Of a stretch of 64,000 bases of DNA, positions 27,901-41,349 are shown piece by piece. This stretch comes from Sesamum alatum (taxonomy: Eukaryota; Streptophyta; Magnoliopsida; Lamiales; Pedaliaceae): contig JACGWO010000001.1 in the NCBI GenBank assembly GCA_034509735.1, forward strand, positions 10,990,854 through 11,054,853, read 5' to 3'. Within the stretch, counting starts at the first letter, position 1. Each line of letters opens with the position of its first letter. A program made the position numbers and the translations under genes. The notes under the pieces were generated by a model that saw only the letters and a list, made by a program, of their open reading frames with translations, did no database searches and had not been told where the DNA came from.

Positions 27901-30643
27901 CATGCCAATGGAAAGTTGATTACTGTCAACAATATGATTAACCAAGTAGTATTTCCGATTTTATGCTAAGCTTTTCAAGAATAGCCCATGAGAAGCTCAC
28001 AAGCCTTTAAACGGTATTCAAACACCATTTGTTTTTCCAATGGTTAGTTTAAGACGATGTTTTCAGAAGCCAAGCACAAACCGCTGTCACATTGCACAAC
28101 TAACTCAAAAGACAAAATAAGAAACCAAGAAATTGAACCATTATGGGATCACAAAAATTTCACAGTCGTACAATATTGGATTCAACTTTTCTCAGTCCTT
28201 TGGCACAAGACCCTGATGATTCCTTTTTATTAGACAAATTCAAAAACAGCAAAACAATTATTAGCATCATTTTAGACAAATTCGCTATAAAACAACAAGA
28301 TAACATTCAGGGAAGAACTAGTGAGCAACATCATAACTAGAATTTTACCTAGCCAAATGCTTCACTAAAATACAAATAGAATGAAATATATCATAATTCA
28401 GCTGCAGGTCTCATATGCAAGGTAATAAATACAAGAAAAATCCAGAACTTTTCATATGTTTCTTATGATAGCGAATATCATGTAATATTCAAATAACAAT
28501 TTCAACATTCAGACACAGAAATTTTAAAATCAACAATGATTATCAATAACCAACCTGAACAGTTCTTCATTCTGTGTAAACGGATGATATTTTGAAAATG
28601 CATCTCCAAATCGTACATATGAAAACCCTCTAAGAGCTCTGTCAAATGAAATAAAAGAATTGTTAATTAATGATTATGCATGTCAATCAATCACAAGAAA
28701 GACATGGCATAACCTTTCTATACAGTTTCTCAGAGCCTGCGACAGGGCAGCTGCAACTTCTTCTGAATCACCAGGAGCCACCCAAAGTCCAGATGCAAGA
28801 ACTTCAATGCAAATTACAAAGGTTAACACCACCAATCAAATCCACCATTATATGATAGGATTGAAGGAGCAAAATAAGAAAAGCAATTGGGGCAGAAGTG
28901 AAAAAATTTTACTGTTGAAGGCAATATACCTCTCAATCTAGCAACCGCAGGTTGCGCCTTCTCGACTATAGAGGAATGTTTCCCTGGGAGAAAAAGCCAA
29001 AGCTTTATCTTTTCATCTGTGGAATAAAACGAGCAGGGAGCAGTTAGAAACACACAGGTGTTATTGTCTCGTCCATAAGTGCCACTTAGAATGTTTACCA
29101 GGATTATGCAAACCCTGGGAAGGGTCCCAGGGTCCCACAAAAGAATTTGTCCATGAGCTTAGAAACCCTTCCTTCTGCAGTTGCACATGTGCTGAAAGCA
29201 CCGCCAGTGTTGCTGCATCTTTCTGGTCCACTTTCACACTTCACATATATCAAGCACAAAGGCATTAGTACTATCTAGACTCAACAAGTATATCCAATTA
29301 ATTTATCAGAAAAGGAAAGGGGAAAAACCATATAAGCTAGTTCGGGTGATAAAATAAATGAAAGATATAAATCACCAATAAATAATAAATAATTCCCTTA
29401 AGCATGAGATTGTGTGCATAACCATGATTCATTAAGTTTCATTATTCAATACACAGTTGCTTGGAGCATTAAAAACCTAAATTGTGTCACATGACCACTT
29501 TAATTAATCAAGTTAATTTGTTTACTCAATTACCTCTCAAAACATTCCTTTCAAATAACTCAATATATACTAATAACAAATGCTTCAAGACCACACCTCT
29601 TATCAGGCAGAGTATTGAAATCAAATTCATGAGGAAGAAACTGAAACCATGATATCTGATGCAAACCACCCTGGAAAAATGTTGAACAAGGTTATTTACA
29701 TGACGACTGATGAAAATAAGAAACAAAATACCAATACCACAAATGTCTGCATTGTAGAAGAAATCATACAAGGCAATATCATCAGTAATGAAAATGAAAA
29801 TAGAAATACCCTTTACACAGCCTGCCGCGCAAAAAGTTCAGCAAAGGCAGGCATTGATGGTTAAGCCAAAACAAGTGATTGGAAAGGACTCAGAGGTCCT
29901 ATGATTCTTCTGCAACTAAATCAGATTGCATAAAGAAGAAAGGTTAATTTACGCGCCACCCTAGAGTCACAGGCAAAAGTTCCCAGGTGGTTGAGCACCA
30001 ACCACAGTTAGGTGAGTAAGTTTATCTACTTCATAATACTGTCGAGTCTATGCCATATATCCACAGAAGATAAGAAAACGGTTACATATTAGATACCGTA
30101 AGTAGTGGTGTTAACTTCTTTAGTTCAACCAGATTGTTTTCAGAAGTAATACTATATGTTGAAACTACGAAAGAAATTTATCACTATTCTGAAACTTAGG
30201 ATAATTTGCATAATTTACTGGTACACAGTACATAATGGCTTATCCCCAGCAGACTAAATAAGTTTATCGCAATCTTTTTGAAATTGAATGCAGTTATGGA
30301 CATGCTTACAGATCTCTGGTGCTTCTAACTTTGGGCTACAATGCAAACCATCACGTCCAAATAGGGTAAGTTGATCAGATGTGTTAGCATATGGTGGTCC
30401 ACACAGTGCATGTATCCATCTATATGGCATGAAACTATCCTTTCAAGTGTGATATCAGTTCAAAGGCACTGCAGTTGGTAACATTCAGGTGGTGAAGTGG
30501 GATTATTGTGCAAGAAAATAAGCTAGCAAAACCAGCCATAACTAGAGTGATGTTGCATTTGCTACTATTGAAAATCAAGTTCAACTTCTTCTATGACAAA
30601 ATATGAAGCAGGAACTTACAATCTTGAAGATATTTGTCCACAT
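12942..30643 (-). CDS. MED13: Mediator complex subunit 13 (kinase module)
   Basis: Twenty-two coding exons close in phase: 30643-30620, 29670-29597, 29238-29099, 29016-28930, 28801-28714, 28638-28555, 27398-27321, 27194-27115, 26641-26563, 26355-26032, 25264-25205, 25117-24859, 23400-23146, 22015-20660, 20215-19945, 19862-19748, 18127-18040, 17692-17614, 16936-16641, 16003-14902, 14524-14153, 13555-12942. They encode about 1974 residues, near the usual plant length. MED13 links the CDK8-CycC-MED12 kinase module to core Mediator in the nucleus; plant mutants alter embryo patterning and phase change. The N-terminal domain starts MWTNIFKI, then GLHQISWFQFLPHEF and KIKLWLFLPGKHSS. A serine run and acidic patch lie at about residues 373-460, and SKRPRTG and FENDALPFGE near 460-544. 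The Argonaute-like C-terminal part includes VVCPFPEPLAVLQ and SWQTARSGGLGCDPN. The gene is intact. The first exon codes only eight residues; 5' UTR exons probably reach about 31230. Confidence 0.96.
17685..17945. repeat. three tandem ~86-bp units in a MED13 intron
   Basis: Units at about 17685-17769, 17770-17857 and 17858-17945 share CTCATCTACCA-like starts and a conserved [22 protein letters not shown] core. The first unit overlaps the 3' splice site and first bases of exon 17692-17614 (minus strand), so the array is an expansion of an intron end. Confidence 0.8.
22801..22907. repeat. ~50-bp direct tandem duplication in a MED13 intron
   Basis: Two units, 22801-22850 and 22859-22907, share the core CAATTAGGATGCATTTCTG and the ending CTGTGA(T/C)CAT with few mismatches. 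They lie in the intron between exons 23400-23146 and 22015-20660. No function is apparent. Confidence 0.85.
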
Positions 30644-31239
30644 CAGTAATTTGCCTCACCGTTGAGGCAAAATTTCTTCAACCTCCACCGAACTTTAACA
30701 GACTTAGCAACGCATGTCAAATACCTCTTCACTTATAAGCTAGGCACACGCCAACTCATAAAACTGAGCACCAAAAAAGTGGTCAGTATATCAGTAATTC
30801 ATTCTTAGAAACACTCAATTAACTGGAGAATAAAGAATAATTCGTGGAAAAATTAACTTACAAACCCTTATAATCCATCACGCAAGTTACCAGGAGATGT
30901 TTCTCTCTCTTTCCTTGATAGTTTGCAGAGACGGTAATAGGAGCAATCGGCCCGATCTGAGAAACAAGAAAATCCCCGTCAACGAGAGCACATGTAAACA
31001 CGCCTTAATGCTGATTACAAACAGAAACTGTTTCAATTCCCACAAAAACCAAGAAATTAACAAACAAACAAACAAAAAAAGTTCTCGCTTAATGAAGGGC
31101 GGAAGAAACTCACCGTTGCGAGGCGGCGGAAATCTGTGGAGCCCACGACCGGAATTGGAAAAACTGATTGTTGCGTGGGCGAGCGGGCGTTACTGTGTGA
31201 GTATTTAGGGAGTGACAGTCTGAGCACGAGAGCGTCCAA

Positions 31240-32880
31240 AAATCGCGGTGGTGGGAGCGCTTTTCTTATTTTCTTCCACCCGAAAAAATAGATAGATTCC
31301 TTCTTTATTCTTGAGCGAAGCTATAAAAGTTACTTGAGAAATAAGATTGTGCCTGATGTAAAAAATAATTTATACAACTTCTGAGTTTTTTGCAACGGTG
31401 AACTTTTCAGAAATATAAATAATAATAATAATTAAAATGATGTCATCAAGTATGTGTGATCGTCAGATATAAAATTTGGAATTACAATCAACGAATGCAT
31501 GTTTAGAGCACAAATTACCCAAAAATAAATAAATATTTTGCGGTATTTTAGAATGTGTTTTTTTTCATGAATTTGGACACCTAAAATTGTGTAGTCCGTC
31601 ATGTTCTAATTCATTTTATCTCTTTTGGATTGGGGAAAAAAAACACTTTCATTCAATTTGGTCACAAATTTTATAGTTTTTTCAAAAATTAGCCCGATCT
31701 GATATGGATAACTGTAGATTCGATAAATCATACGGATTATTGAAAATTATGTACAGCTATACGACAATTGTAATAATCACCACCTGATCTGTAATAATTA
31801 TCAGTGAAGTTAATTACTTAAAGTGTTTTGTTTTCGATCGACGAGTTATTATTTATTGTTATTCCAATTATGTTGCGGATGTTGTCATATCTAAAATAGT
31901 TTGACCTAATAATTAAGTAACACTCCAATTTAATTTTTGTAAGGTTGTCAAATTACAATGAGTGAATTATATTTATCTTACGTTGTCGTAAACTGTGCTT
32001 GACCCGTTTGTATATTATTATATTCTTGTTTTAACGGCATTCAATTAAAATGTTGTTTAATCAAATACAAATGATACATTAGTTCAAATTAGATTCAAAT
32101 GAGTATTTTATTTTGACATACAAATTTTATTTTAAAAAAATTAAAAACATGTACGATATTTAAATTATAAGTCATATAGTTGTCGTATAATTATTTATTT
32201 TTATACATCTACTAGATGTACATTGCTAAATTGCAAAATTAATACAAACATATTTGAGTTTTGGAAAAAAAAATATTATATGTAAAATAAAAAAACTTGA
32301 ATCAACACCGTAAAAACATTATAACGTTGAATAAATGATTTAAATATTTCAGTTGACAGACTTTATTCGATCAAAATTGACGTATCTTACAAAATTATAT
32401 TTATGATATGAGGATGAACTTGTAATATTTTCAAGAATGTAAGGGAGTAAAAGTGATATATTTGAAATTAGAAAGGGTTAAGTGGGATAAGATTAGAGTA
32501 AAGGGAGTAGAATAGAATTTACCCATTATTGTATGATGGTTCATCTAAATCTATCTGCACAATATAATTATAACATGGTAGAATTGTAATGTATGATTTT
32601 TCTTACACCTAGTACCAGAGGCACCAGCCCTCCGGTCCAGTGACTTCCTCTCCAATTATCTCCTTTTTGAACCGAAGCCGCTGCGTGAAAGGACTGGCTC
32701 ACGAGGTCGACTTCCCCCCCTTTTCCCCGACATTCTTTTCACGCCCCAATTCAGTAATTCGGATTTATTGCAAACATAAAACACAACTGTAATTAATCGA
32801 AAATAGGCAGAGGGCCGTTGAGAGCACACACTAAGTGTGATTTTGCTGCGACTTCTAAAACCTCCATCACTAAACTAAAA
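31240..32880. other. divergent spacer between MED13 and OST48
   Basis: The 1.6 kb is AT-rich with no supportable exon. The MED13 promoter side is near 31210-31300. A GC-richer stretch at about 32620-32760 (CACCAGCCCTCCGGTCCAG, CGAGGTCGACTTCC) probably belongs to the OST48 promoter. I see no clear transposon ends between about 31330 and 32600. Confidence 0.5.
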
Positions 32881-32905
32881 ACCCTTACTCGCCAGATCCA
32901 ACGCC

Positions 32906-35900
32906 ATGTTAAGGAAATTATTATGGATACTCTTGATTTCTTTTCCGTTATTTGCGATTCTCTGCGCATCGTTCTCTGAAGAAAACCCCACGGGTCGCCG
33001 GGTTCTGGTCCTGCTTGATGATTTCGCGATTAAGTCGTCGCATTCTTTGTTCTTCAAGGCGCTTGAAAGCCGAGGATTCGACCTCGATTTTAAGCTCGCC
33101 GATGATCCCAAACTCGCCTTGCAGAGATACGGGCAGTATTTGTACGACGCTGCTATTCTGTTTTGCCCAACAGTCGAACGTAAGTGCACACTCTACAGAA
33201 TTGATAATGTGAAGCTTTAATTATTTTGTTCATATACAGGTCTGATTTCCTATTTGTCTGAAATTAGAGAGTTTTACTGCCTTGTATTTCCATTTTTATT
33301 ATACTGATCTTGTTTTTGTGTTAATTGTTATTTATGTCTTTTTGTTGGTGCAAAATTAGGGTTTGGTGGCAACATTGACGTGGCATCATTCCTAGATTTT
33401 GTTGATTCTGGTCATGATTTGATTCTTGCTGCTGATGCATCTGGTTCTGAATTGATTCGCGAGATAGCTGTTGAGTGTGGGGTTGATTTTGATGAGGTAG
33501 AAATCTATGTTCTGTTCCGGTTACTTGCACCTGTTTGTTGTTTTGCTATTATCTGGAAGTAGTGTTTGATTTACCCTGGAAAATGACAATGTTTATGTAG
33601 TATTCTAAAGCATATTTTGTATAGGAAAACTGTTAACCTTTGAGTTCGTAACAATAGGATCCAGCAGCTTTCGTGATCGATCACACGAGCTATGCAGTTT
33701 CGGAGACAGAAGGGGATCACACATTGATTGCCAGTGATGATTTCATCCAATCTGAGGTTATTTTGGGCAGCAAGAAAATAGAGGTAATTTTTCGTGATGT
33801 TTGCCTCTGAGTTACCTGGTCAGCTGCTACAATTGCTCCCACTGGCTTGACATCCCCATCAAATATTAGTCAGGGAAATCCTAGTTCTATTATTGTGGTG
33901 AAAAAGCTTTTGTAGCTCTCCTTTTGGATTCAAGTGCTCAGTTATCTTTGTAAAGCAGGTTATTTAGTTCTTGTTTTTCAGTGCTTTCGATGAACTTTTC
34001 TTCTGAAAATCTTTTACTTTTGAGAAGCGAGAATTGATTTGGTGAACTGAATTTGTTTTACAAGTTATCGGCTGCTTCGAAGGAAAATGAATATAAAATG
34101 GGAAGACTTGGTTTCCCTTATAAAATTACCAAACAGAAATTCCACTTGTATGCTATCAGTTAATTTATTGGTGACTGGAGGAGACTCTTTTCTGTTCAAG
34201 GATCTCCAATTTTTTCCACAGGTTGCTAAGTATTTAGTTTATCATTTCCAGTATTTATTTTCTGAATTATCTCATAATTTGATTGCTGCTATGTTGTCCT
34301 CTGCTTTGCCATTACACACATAGTAACCAATGGGATAACATTTGCTTTAATTTCGTGGGGACTATCTCCGCACAACAATAGTAATCTAATTTTCTCTTCT
34401 TTATTGTTAATTCTGCCTCAGGCTCCCGTTCTTTTTAAGGGAATTGGTCACTCGATAAATCCTGCAAACAACTTGGTAAGATTTCTCCAATTACGAAGCA
34501 TAGAATCTACATGTTTGGACCGTAAATATTATCCACTTCTGTAAACAAAATGATATATGCTTTAAATATCAGGTGCTAAAAGTTCTCTCTGCTTCACCGG
34601 CAGCGTACTCGGCCAACCCAAACTCCAAGTTATCAAATCCTCCCACTTTGACTGGGTCGGCCATCTCTCTAGTCTCAGTTGTGCAGGTATACCAATTAAT
34701 ACCCCTTCTTAAACTTGCCAAATGCTCCAGAAAAAAGTTTTGCTTGCTTGCTTGGATGCTGAACTAAATTCATCTTGTCCTCTTTTAGAAAAAAATTCTA
34801 TTATGTTTGAAGAAACCTTCATTGCTGCCCTACAGGATGAATACAACTACTATTCAACATCATTTAATGGAAGCTTGAGTTATATTGCTCAATTTTACTG
34901 TATCAAGCTTTGAGGAATTTTCCTCTGAAAGTATCCACTTTCAGTTTCTGGTTCCTCAGTAAACAGCAAGAATATTATTTTGACCCTTTAAAGCATCTTG
35001 CTGAAGGAAAGTCATGGATCTCATTATTGGAAGTTGCAGCCCAAGCTTGCTATCTTGGTTCAGTCCAATCTTGGCTTTAAAGATAATGAACTGATAATTT
35101 ATCCCAAAAGAATTTTGAGATAATATAGTAATTGAATAACATGTGACTGATATGCATCTTTCATTTTTCTTCTCTATCATCTCAAAATAAAACCACCTAA
35201 CATTTTTTTATTAGATTCTTTTTCTAAACTTAAGAACTGCTATCATTGCAAACAAGCTCAAAGTTGGTCTGGACCTGAGCAGTTTATATCTTATGCAAGT
35301 TACTAAAATAAAACCACCTTGCCAAGAGATGGAGGCAACTCTAATGTATAATTGTATTAGGCTTCAGTGAATAGATCAACTCTTGTTATCTATTCAATTA
35401 AGAAAGGAAAAGGCAAAACTATTTGGTGAAAAATGGTAAGTTTGGTATGGTGAATGTGACTTTGGGATATTATTTGGAGATGCCTACAACTATTGATGAT
35501 TTATTTGTTTCCATCAGAAATTGATAATTCGTTTGCTTTTCAGGCAAGAAATAATGCTCGAGTTCTGATATCTGGCTCACTGAGCATGTTCAGCAACTGG
35601 TTAGTAAAATAATATTAATTGCTCTTGTCATGCATTAATCCAATTGACCATATATTATTTTGCATTCAGGTTTTTCCGATCTGGAGTCCAGAAAGCTGGA
35701 AGCACTACCAAGTGAGTGAGTTGCAATGCTATTGTCTTGTGTCAGAATTTTATCTGTGATGTTCATGGAAATATCTCGACTTATGTGAAATACTTTTCTA
35801 GATTGTGGTTCTCTTGGTCTTTTCCTGGAGATATGCCCTAGTAGGCAATTAAGGGTGTGTAGTTTCGGGCAATGCTACAAAAGTTTATTTTCATTATAGT

Positions 35901-38125
35901 GTTGTTAATGTGGTCTTCTTGTAAACAATTGAATCTTTCTTTGAAGATTAAATGACACATTTATCTGATAAACAGATACGAGAAATGTGGGAATGAGCAA
36001 TTTTTGACTGAACTTAGCAAATGGGTTTTCCATGAAAGAGGTCACCTGAAGGTTTGCTCTTTGTCTGAAGCTCTCTGATTCCATGCTGCAAACCTGTTGA
36101 TTCTGCAGTTTTCTGTTTTGGCTAACTGGTCTTTTCTTTGGGCCCTATGGTACTTCATTAACGCCACTGTTTTTCCTTAGAAGGAGATTCACAATAGCAG
36201 ACCCCTCGGCCTTGTTGGAGCTATCCATTTTGTTATTTTTGGTTCCCTATCTTAATTTTATTTTTGGGTATTTTCCTGTTTCCAGGCTGTGAATGTAAGA
36301 CATCACAAAGTTGGTGAGGTAGATGAACCCTCGATATACAGGATCAAAGATGATCTGGTAATAATATGTGCTCAGAATGTTTACTGCATATGGAGGATAT
36401 TACATTGAAGTAACAGGATTAAATGGTTGAGTTAAGCTTTTAATTGAAACTTTAATTTGGTTGAAGGATTATTCTGTTGAAGTATATGAGTGGTCTGGTA
36501 CGAGTTGGGAACCATACGTGGCTGATGATCTTCAAGTTCAGTTTTATATGATGAGCCCCTATGTTCTGAAAACCCTATCAACCGATCAGAAGGTGCTGTT
36601 TTTATTCATTGTTGAATCCAATACTTGCCAGGATGCTTTACCATTCCAACATGTATGCCCTCATTCCTTTTCTAATACCGTTTTCTACAGGGTCGTTATT
36701 ATACATCATTCAGAGTTCCCGATGTCTATGGTGTTTTTCAATTCAAGGTTGAGTACGAGAGACTTGGATATACAAGCTTAAGTCTATCAAAACAGGTAAT
36801 TCTCTCTCTATGTCATGATGATGCCCACGTTAACTGTTAATATTACCTGTTGTGTTGTACTGTTGTTCTAATTTGCTCTCTTTCTGGCTTTTCTGCTTTT
36901 TAATGTGAATCTTGATCAAATATCAACTAGAGATTTCAATTTTGACCTCATACGTATGAACTTTAATTTTTCTTTGTGGTCTTCCTACCCTGTAAAGTGG
37001 GAAGTAGTGAATGGTTACGCAGGTTTGTGATTTGTAGTGAAACAAGAATTTGCTCGTAGCTTACAAAACCGTAATAAGTAAATACTAGAAAAAGGTATAT
37101 TATGGTACAACGTTTTTGGAATTTTTTATGGCAAGATTGGATTAAATATGTCCAATCATTGTCTACGATTATTCCTTTCAGACATTTGAGCCCATCTACC
37201 TGTTTCGATCTTGTGACATTTCTCTGATCTCCTACACTCTATCCATGAGGACTGAGGATTCAGTTTCAAGAAACTTGAACCTAAGTTATAGGAAATGTGT
37301 AATTTGCTTTCTGTTCTATGTTGTGTTTCTTTACAAGTGCACGTCCAAAGGGTTTTCTTCTGTTTGGATCATACTATTACATAAGTTGCTTGTTCTGAAA
37401 GTTGGCTGGCTTGTCTTTTAACATCCATCTCACATTTCATATCACATGGTTTGTGAAGAAACGCTTCTTTTACATATAACAGCTATACTAACTAATCCTG
37501 TGGATATGTTTTCCTGAATTTCTAATGTGCAGATTCCAGTTCGACCATTTAGACACAATGAGTATGAAAGGTTTATACCTGCTGCTTATCCATACTATGG
37601 AGCATCATTCTCGATGGTACCTCCTTTTCTGAAATATTAGCTGCTTTTTTGTATTTCCCTGCTGTTCAATGTCTTAGCTGCTTTTTTGCACAGACTTTTA
37701 CCTTCCTTGGTTTTGGGTAATATTAATTTATACATCTGTTATACTTGTATTTTCAGGACACCCACTTGCATTCCAGAAAAGTTTAGAATTGATAATTTAT
37801 CTCGTCATATGATGCGACTTGATTTTCCCTGCTATTCTTTTTTCCTCACTAAAATCCTAGATCCAACTTAACATTAAATTTCCTTTTTGTGGCCCCCTTT
37901 CCTAGCAAAAAATCTTCTTAATTATATATCTTTTGCAGTATGTCAAACCATTTATATTGTCTTTTTAAACCTTTTATTTTTATTGATAGCTGATAGTATG
38001 GCTGGTTAATTTGCTGTGGATTTATATTTTAGTAAATTACCATGTTGCTGCCCATGACCGTTTGGTTAATAATGCAGATGGCGGGTTTCTTTATCTTCAC
38101 CTTGGTGTATCTGTACACAAAGTAG
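32906..38125 (+). CDS. OST48: oligosaccharyltransferase 48 kDa subunit
   Basis: Thirteen exons close in phase: 32906-33179, 33360-33496, 33658-33783, 34422-34475, 34573-34686, 35544-35599, 35670-35711, 35976-36051, 36286-36357, 36467-36592, 36691-36795, 37533-37616, 38078-38125. They give 437 residues, the usual plant length. OST48 (DDOST/Wbp1; DGL1 in Arabidopsis) is a structural subunit of the ER complex that transfers the glycan to Asn in N-glycosylation. A signal peptide occupies about residues 1-22. The lumenal GIFT-like domain starts [11 protein letters not shown]; the conserved [14 protein letters not shown] and [15 protein letters not shown] follow. A single C-terminal membrane span ([14 protein letters not shown]) ends the protein. 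The last exon codes only fifteen residues. All parts are intact. Confidence 0.96.
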
Positions 38126-38953
38126 CTGATCAAAGTTGTTGTGGGTGAAAATAGAGATTCTGAAAAATCAAAGCCTGATTCGGGAACTGTTATTAGTTTA
38201 ACCAGGAGATGAATTTTAAGGTATTGGTCATTTGTTCACTTAATTCTGATACTTTTTAAGCAAGCGAAGCTAGGCACTGCTGGCACGAGTGTACTTTTTC
38301 TAAGTGAATCAGAAGGTACAGTTCACTTTATCATTTTTGGACTTGTGTCATAAATCTTAGTAATTTTGAGGAAGAAATGAGTTTTATTTACTGTTCCTGG
38401 ATTTGTGGTTGAGTTTTTCAATTTGTAGCATTATTCCCGTATACGGATTCAGTTGAGAACATTTGCTAGTGTAGTTTGTTCCCTGCTCTGCTTTAGGAAT
38501 GTGGCCACTATACTGCTACTTCTTCTACCCCGCAAAATGTCCAAAACATTCTAGTCATAAAGTTGGAAGATTATTGACAAAATCTGTCAACTGAAAATCT
38601 TTCACTACTCTGACATTGGTACCTTGTATCCTGTTCATACGTTGAATACGAACTGTGGCAGGCTCTAGCCTTGCTGAACTTGCAAATGGGACGGAGGTGG
38701 CTGGGTAACGGTTGTATAAAACCAACAATTGATTATGCCTTCATTTTGTGACCTTAAGAGATCTATAATCTTAGTATCTTGGAAAATTGGGGAAAACTTT
38801 TTCTCTGAAGAACATTCATGGTTCTTTGTTGAAACCTACACGAGTCTCATCAAGTGTAGTGTATCCATGGATTCAAATATCTTATACTGGATGGTTATGC
38901 TTTCAAATTCACTTCTGTGAGAGCCCAATAAGAGATCTTATTCTGTATTTGTT
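38126..38953. other. OST48 3' UTR and downstream spacer
   Basis: Probable 3' UTR of OST48 in the first few hundred bases, then T-rich spacer up to a transposon remnant at 38954. Nothing else is supported. Confidence 0.5.
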
Positions 38954-39345
38954 AGGGATAATTACACCGCCATCCCATAAGATTTGGTGTAATTACATGT
39001 AGATCTTTTGTAGTTTGAAAAATTATATTTAGTTTTTTTTACATTTGTTTCCGTCTAACAAATAGTTCTATTTGTTGGTTAAATTTATATAATTTGTTGA
39101 TTTCATCAAAAAAATTGAATGAAAATTCATATTTACCAGACTATCTTATAAGGGTGAAAATGTACTCTTAATATGTAATAGCGTGTAAAAATGTATAAGA
39201 GTGATTTGATTAGAAAAGATTTGTTTACCTACATTAAGTTCGTAAGTCGATTGGGTAAATATAGATTTTTATTAATTTTTTTTTTATTGATATCAAAAAA
39301 TTTTGTGAATTTTACTAATATAGTCAAATGAAAACAACCTTAGTC
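38954..39345. mobile_element. degraded Mutator-type MITE, family B
   Basis: The left end (AGGGATAATTACACC, then AGATTTGGTGTAATTACATG) matches the left arm of the better-kept element at 50387-50834, as do the internal GTCTAACAAAT motif and the AATTTGTTGAT / ATTTTTTTTTTATTGATATC inner arms. The right terminal arm is eroded or missing, so the end coordinate is approximate. Confidence 0.65.
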
Positions 39346-39778
39346 AGTTTATGGATATACTGTTCTTAATTAGTATTCAAGGACAAATAAGGCATGATTC
39401 TTGGCGAGTGGAGTGACTTGTAAATCCTGAAGCTTTACCAACATGTGGGATCCATATTATCTTCGGAAGTGCATATTCTGCTACCTGATAAATTTCAAAT
39501 TTTTTTTCAAAAGATACTCGATAAAGTATAGATGTCTATTTAAACTTTTTTGAACTTTTTTTCTCTTGTTTGGGAGATACGATAGAAATTAGAAGCACTC
39601 AAATGAAAAATTCATTCATACAAACTTTTAATCAAATCACACATACAAATAATTACCCAAACAAGCAACGGAAACAACAGAAAACAAGAGGTACGTAGCA
39701 GTAAATCAAAAACATACAACACAATGATCAGAGAGAAAACCCTAGGAGATAACACAGACCAAGCATTCACTTGATCAG
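39346..39778. other. spacer and 3' UTR of the nsLTP gene
   Basis: AT-rich sequence; roughly 39600-39778 is probably the 3' UTR of the minus-strand nsLTP gene. Nothing else is seen. Confidence 0.5.
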
Positions 39779-40090
39779 CTAGCAGTGGAAGGACTGGAGG
39801 ATATTGCACTTGGCCGGGAGCTGCATGGCCTGTGCCGGATCTATCCCAAGAGCAGGCAAAACCTTGTTGTTCTTGAAGGTGCAGAGGCACGACAGGTCCG
39901 CCTTCTCGAGGGCGGCGCAGCAGGCTGCGGATGGCGGCAGAGAGGCCGGGCCGATGACGGCGGGGCGGCACGTGAACAGATCATCAGTGCTCATGCCACA
40001 GATGGCATGCTCATTGTTTGCATTGGCCACCCCTATGATCAGAAGAACCATTGCCATAACAGCTAGCTTAGTGGTGGTGTGCGCCTCCAT
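39779..40090 (-). CDS. DIR1-like non-specific lipid-transfer protein
   Basis: An intronless gene of 103 residues. The start at 40090 gives a clean signal peptide (MEAHTTTKLAVMAMVLLIIG, cleaved near ANA-NNE); an in-frame ATG further up would put it behind a poor N-terminal extension. The mature part has the eight-cysteine motif at residues 31, 41, 57, 58, 68, 70, 95 and 103, spaced C-X9-C-X15-CC-X9-CXC-X24-C-X7-C. With CGMSTDDL, this resembles DIR1 (systemic acquired resistance), not type 1 nsLTPs. Such small secreted alpha-helical proteins carry lipids in the apoplast; a defence-signalling role here is inference from similarity. A TATA box lies about 75 bp upstream. Confidence 0.9.
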   Translation of the reverse strand: MEAHTTTKLAVMAMVLLIIGVANANNEHAICGMSTDDLFTCRPAVIGPASLPPSAACCAALEKADLSCLCTFKNNKVLPALGIDPAQAMQLPAKCNILQSFHC

Positions 40091-40162
40091 TTCTGAGTTG
40101 AAATCTTTTAGTGCAAAAGAAATCTTCTTGTTTGCTGTTTTCCTTTTCTGCATGGTATTGGG

Positions 40163-40170
40163 GTTTATAT
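40163..40170 (-). promoter_or_regulatory. TATA box of the nsLTP gene
   Basis: TATATAAA is read on the minus strand inside CTCTATATAAACCCC, about 75 bp before the ATG at 40090. That spacing leaves a 5' UTR of about 40-50 bases, typical of strongly transcribed small secreted-protein genes. Confidence 0.75.
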
Positions 40171-40325
40171 AGAGATGGGGTGACAAAAATTATTAGTTAT
40201 AATATATATAGTTGCATGCATGAATGTATTACTGTGGGCTGTCTCTGCATGTGAATTGCTATAATCTTTCTTTAGAAGGGATAGAGGAGTTTGATTTAAA
40301 TAATTGGATTAATATATATACATGT

Positions 40326-40614
40326 CACTAGAAAAAATATTACTATTGCTTACGGTTTTATTGGCTATGGACTAAGGCCGTGGTAAATAACTATTATTAA
40401 TCATGACTAAATAAAAATTGATGTAAATACTTAACTTATCCACCATGAAAATAATTTTTGGTATGTCTTTTAGCCATGACAAATGCAATAGCCACACTCA
40501 TAAAAACCACGGCCACACAATGATTTTTACGAGTGTGGTTATTGACTTTTTAATACGATTATTTAGTTTTAACTATGACAATTATTCATAATTAAATGTA
40601 ATATTTCTTCTGTG
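40326..40614. mobile_element. CACTA-like MITE
   Basis: A 289-bp stretch starts CACTAGAAAAAATATTAC and ends GTAATATTTCTTCTGTG, an imperfect terminal inverted repeat. Repeated GCCATGAC/GCCACGG-type motifs lie inside, as in subterminal regions of En/Spm elements. Flanking triplets (TGT, CGG) do not match, so no target duplication is proven. Confidence 0.55.
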
Positions 40615-41349
40615 CGGTGACAATTTTGATGGGAAATTTTTGATATTTTCACTAAATTAAAACAATTGAAGTGGGGAAATTTTTGGAAATACTGTGGAAA
40701 ATTAATTGTGAAATTTAAAACTTGTCGATGGATTTGAGTAAGATATATAAGGAACAACTATGGGTAATTTTTATTGAGTTTCGATTTAGGTAGGGTAATA
40801 TACGCAGTCATTGACATGTTTGTTGAAAATAATTCAACCATTTTTGTTTTAATTTTCGAAGAAAAAATGACATTCTTTTAATAATTCATTGACCAAAAAT
40901 ATAATGAAAAAAAAACTTAATCACCATTCTCTGCCTTTGTCAAGTTATAATTTAAATTTCTTAAAATTAATAAACAGAAGTAAATTAAATAAAAGATGTG
41001 AAAATCTCGTGAATAGGGATTATTATTAGGGGCGGTGGGGAAATTTGGCTGTATACATCACGGGCTTTCTTGATGAATGGTTTTGAGATAATTAAGACTG
41101 TCCTTAAACATGTGAACCTCTCAGTCTTTACTTGTGGACTTTACCCTATTGTTAATTAATAACAAGAAATCAAGAAAGTATATATATATAATAATTAACT
41201 CTTGTTATAATTTGGATAAGGTCCGTGACATTATTCCCATATATTTTACATGGCAATTCTTCATTTATTTTAGGTGATCTCATCGTATTGACTATTTTTT
41301 ATGCTGATGGCAATCACTTTGAACATACTTTGAATATGTGTCACGTCTC
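40615..41349. other. AT-rich spacer
   Basis: No exon or RNA gene is supported. An AT microsatellite lies at about 41180-41191. The stretch ends at the Copia target-site duplication. Confidence 0.5.
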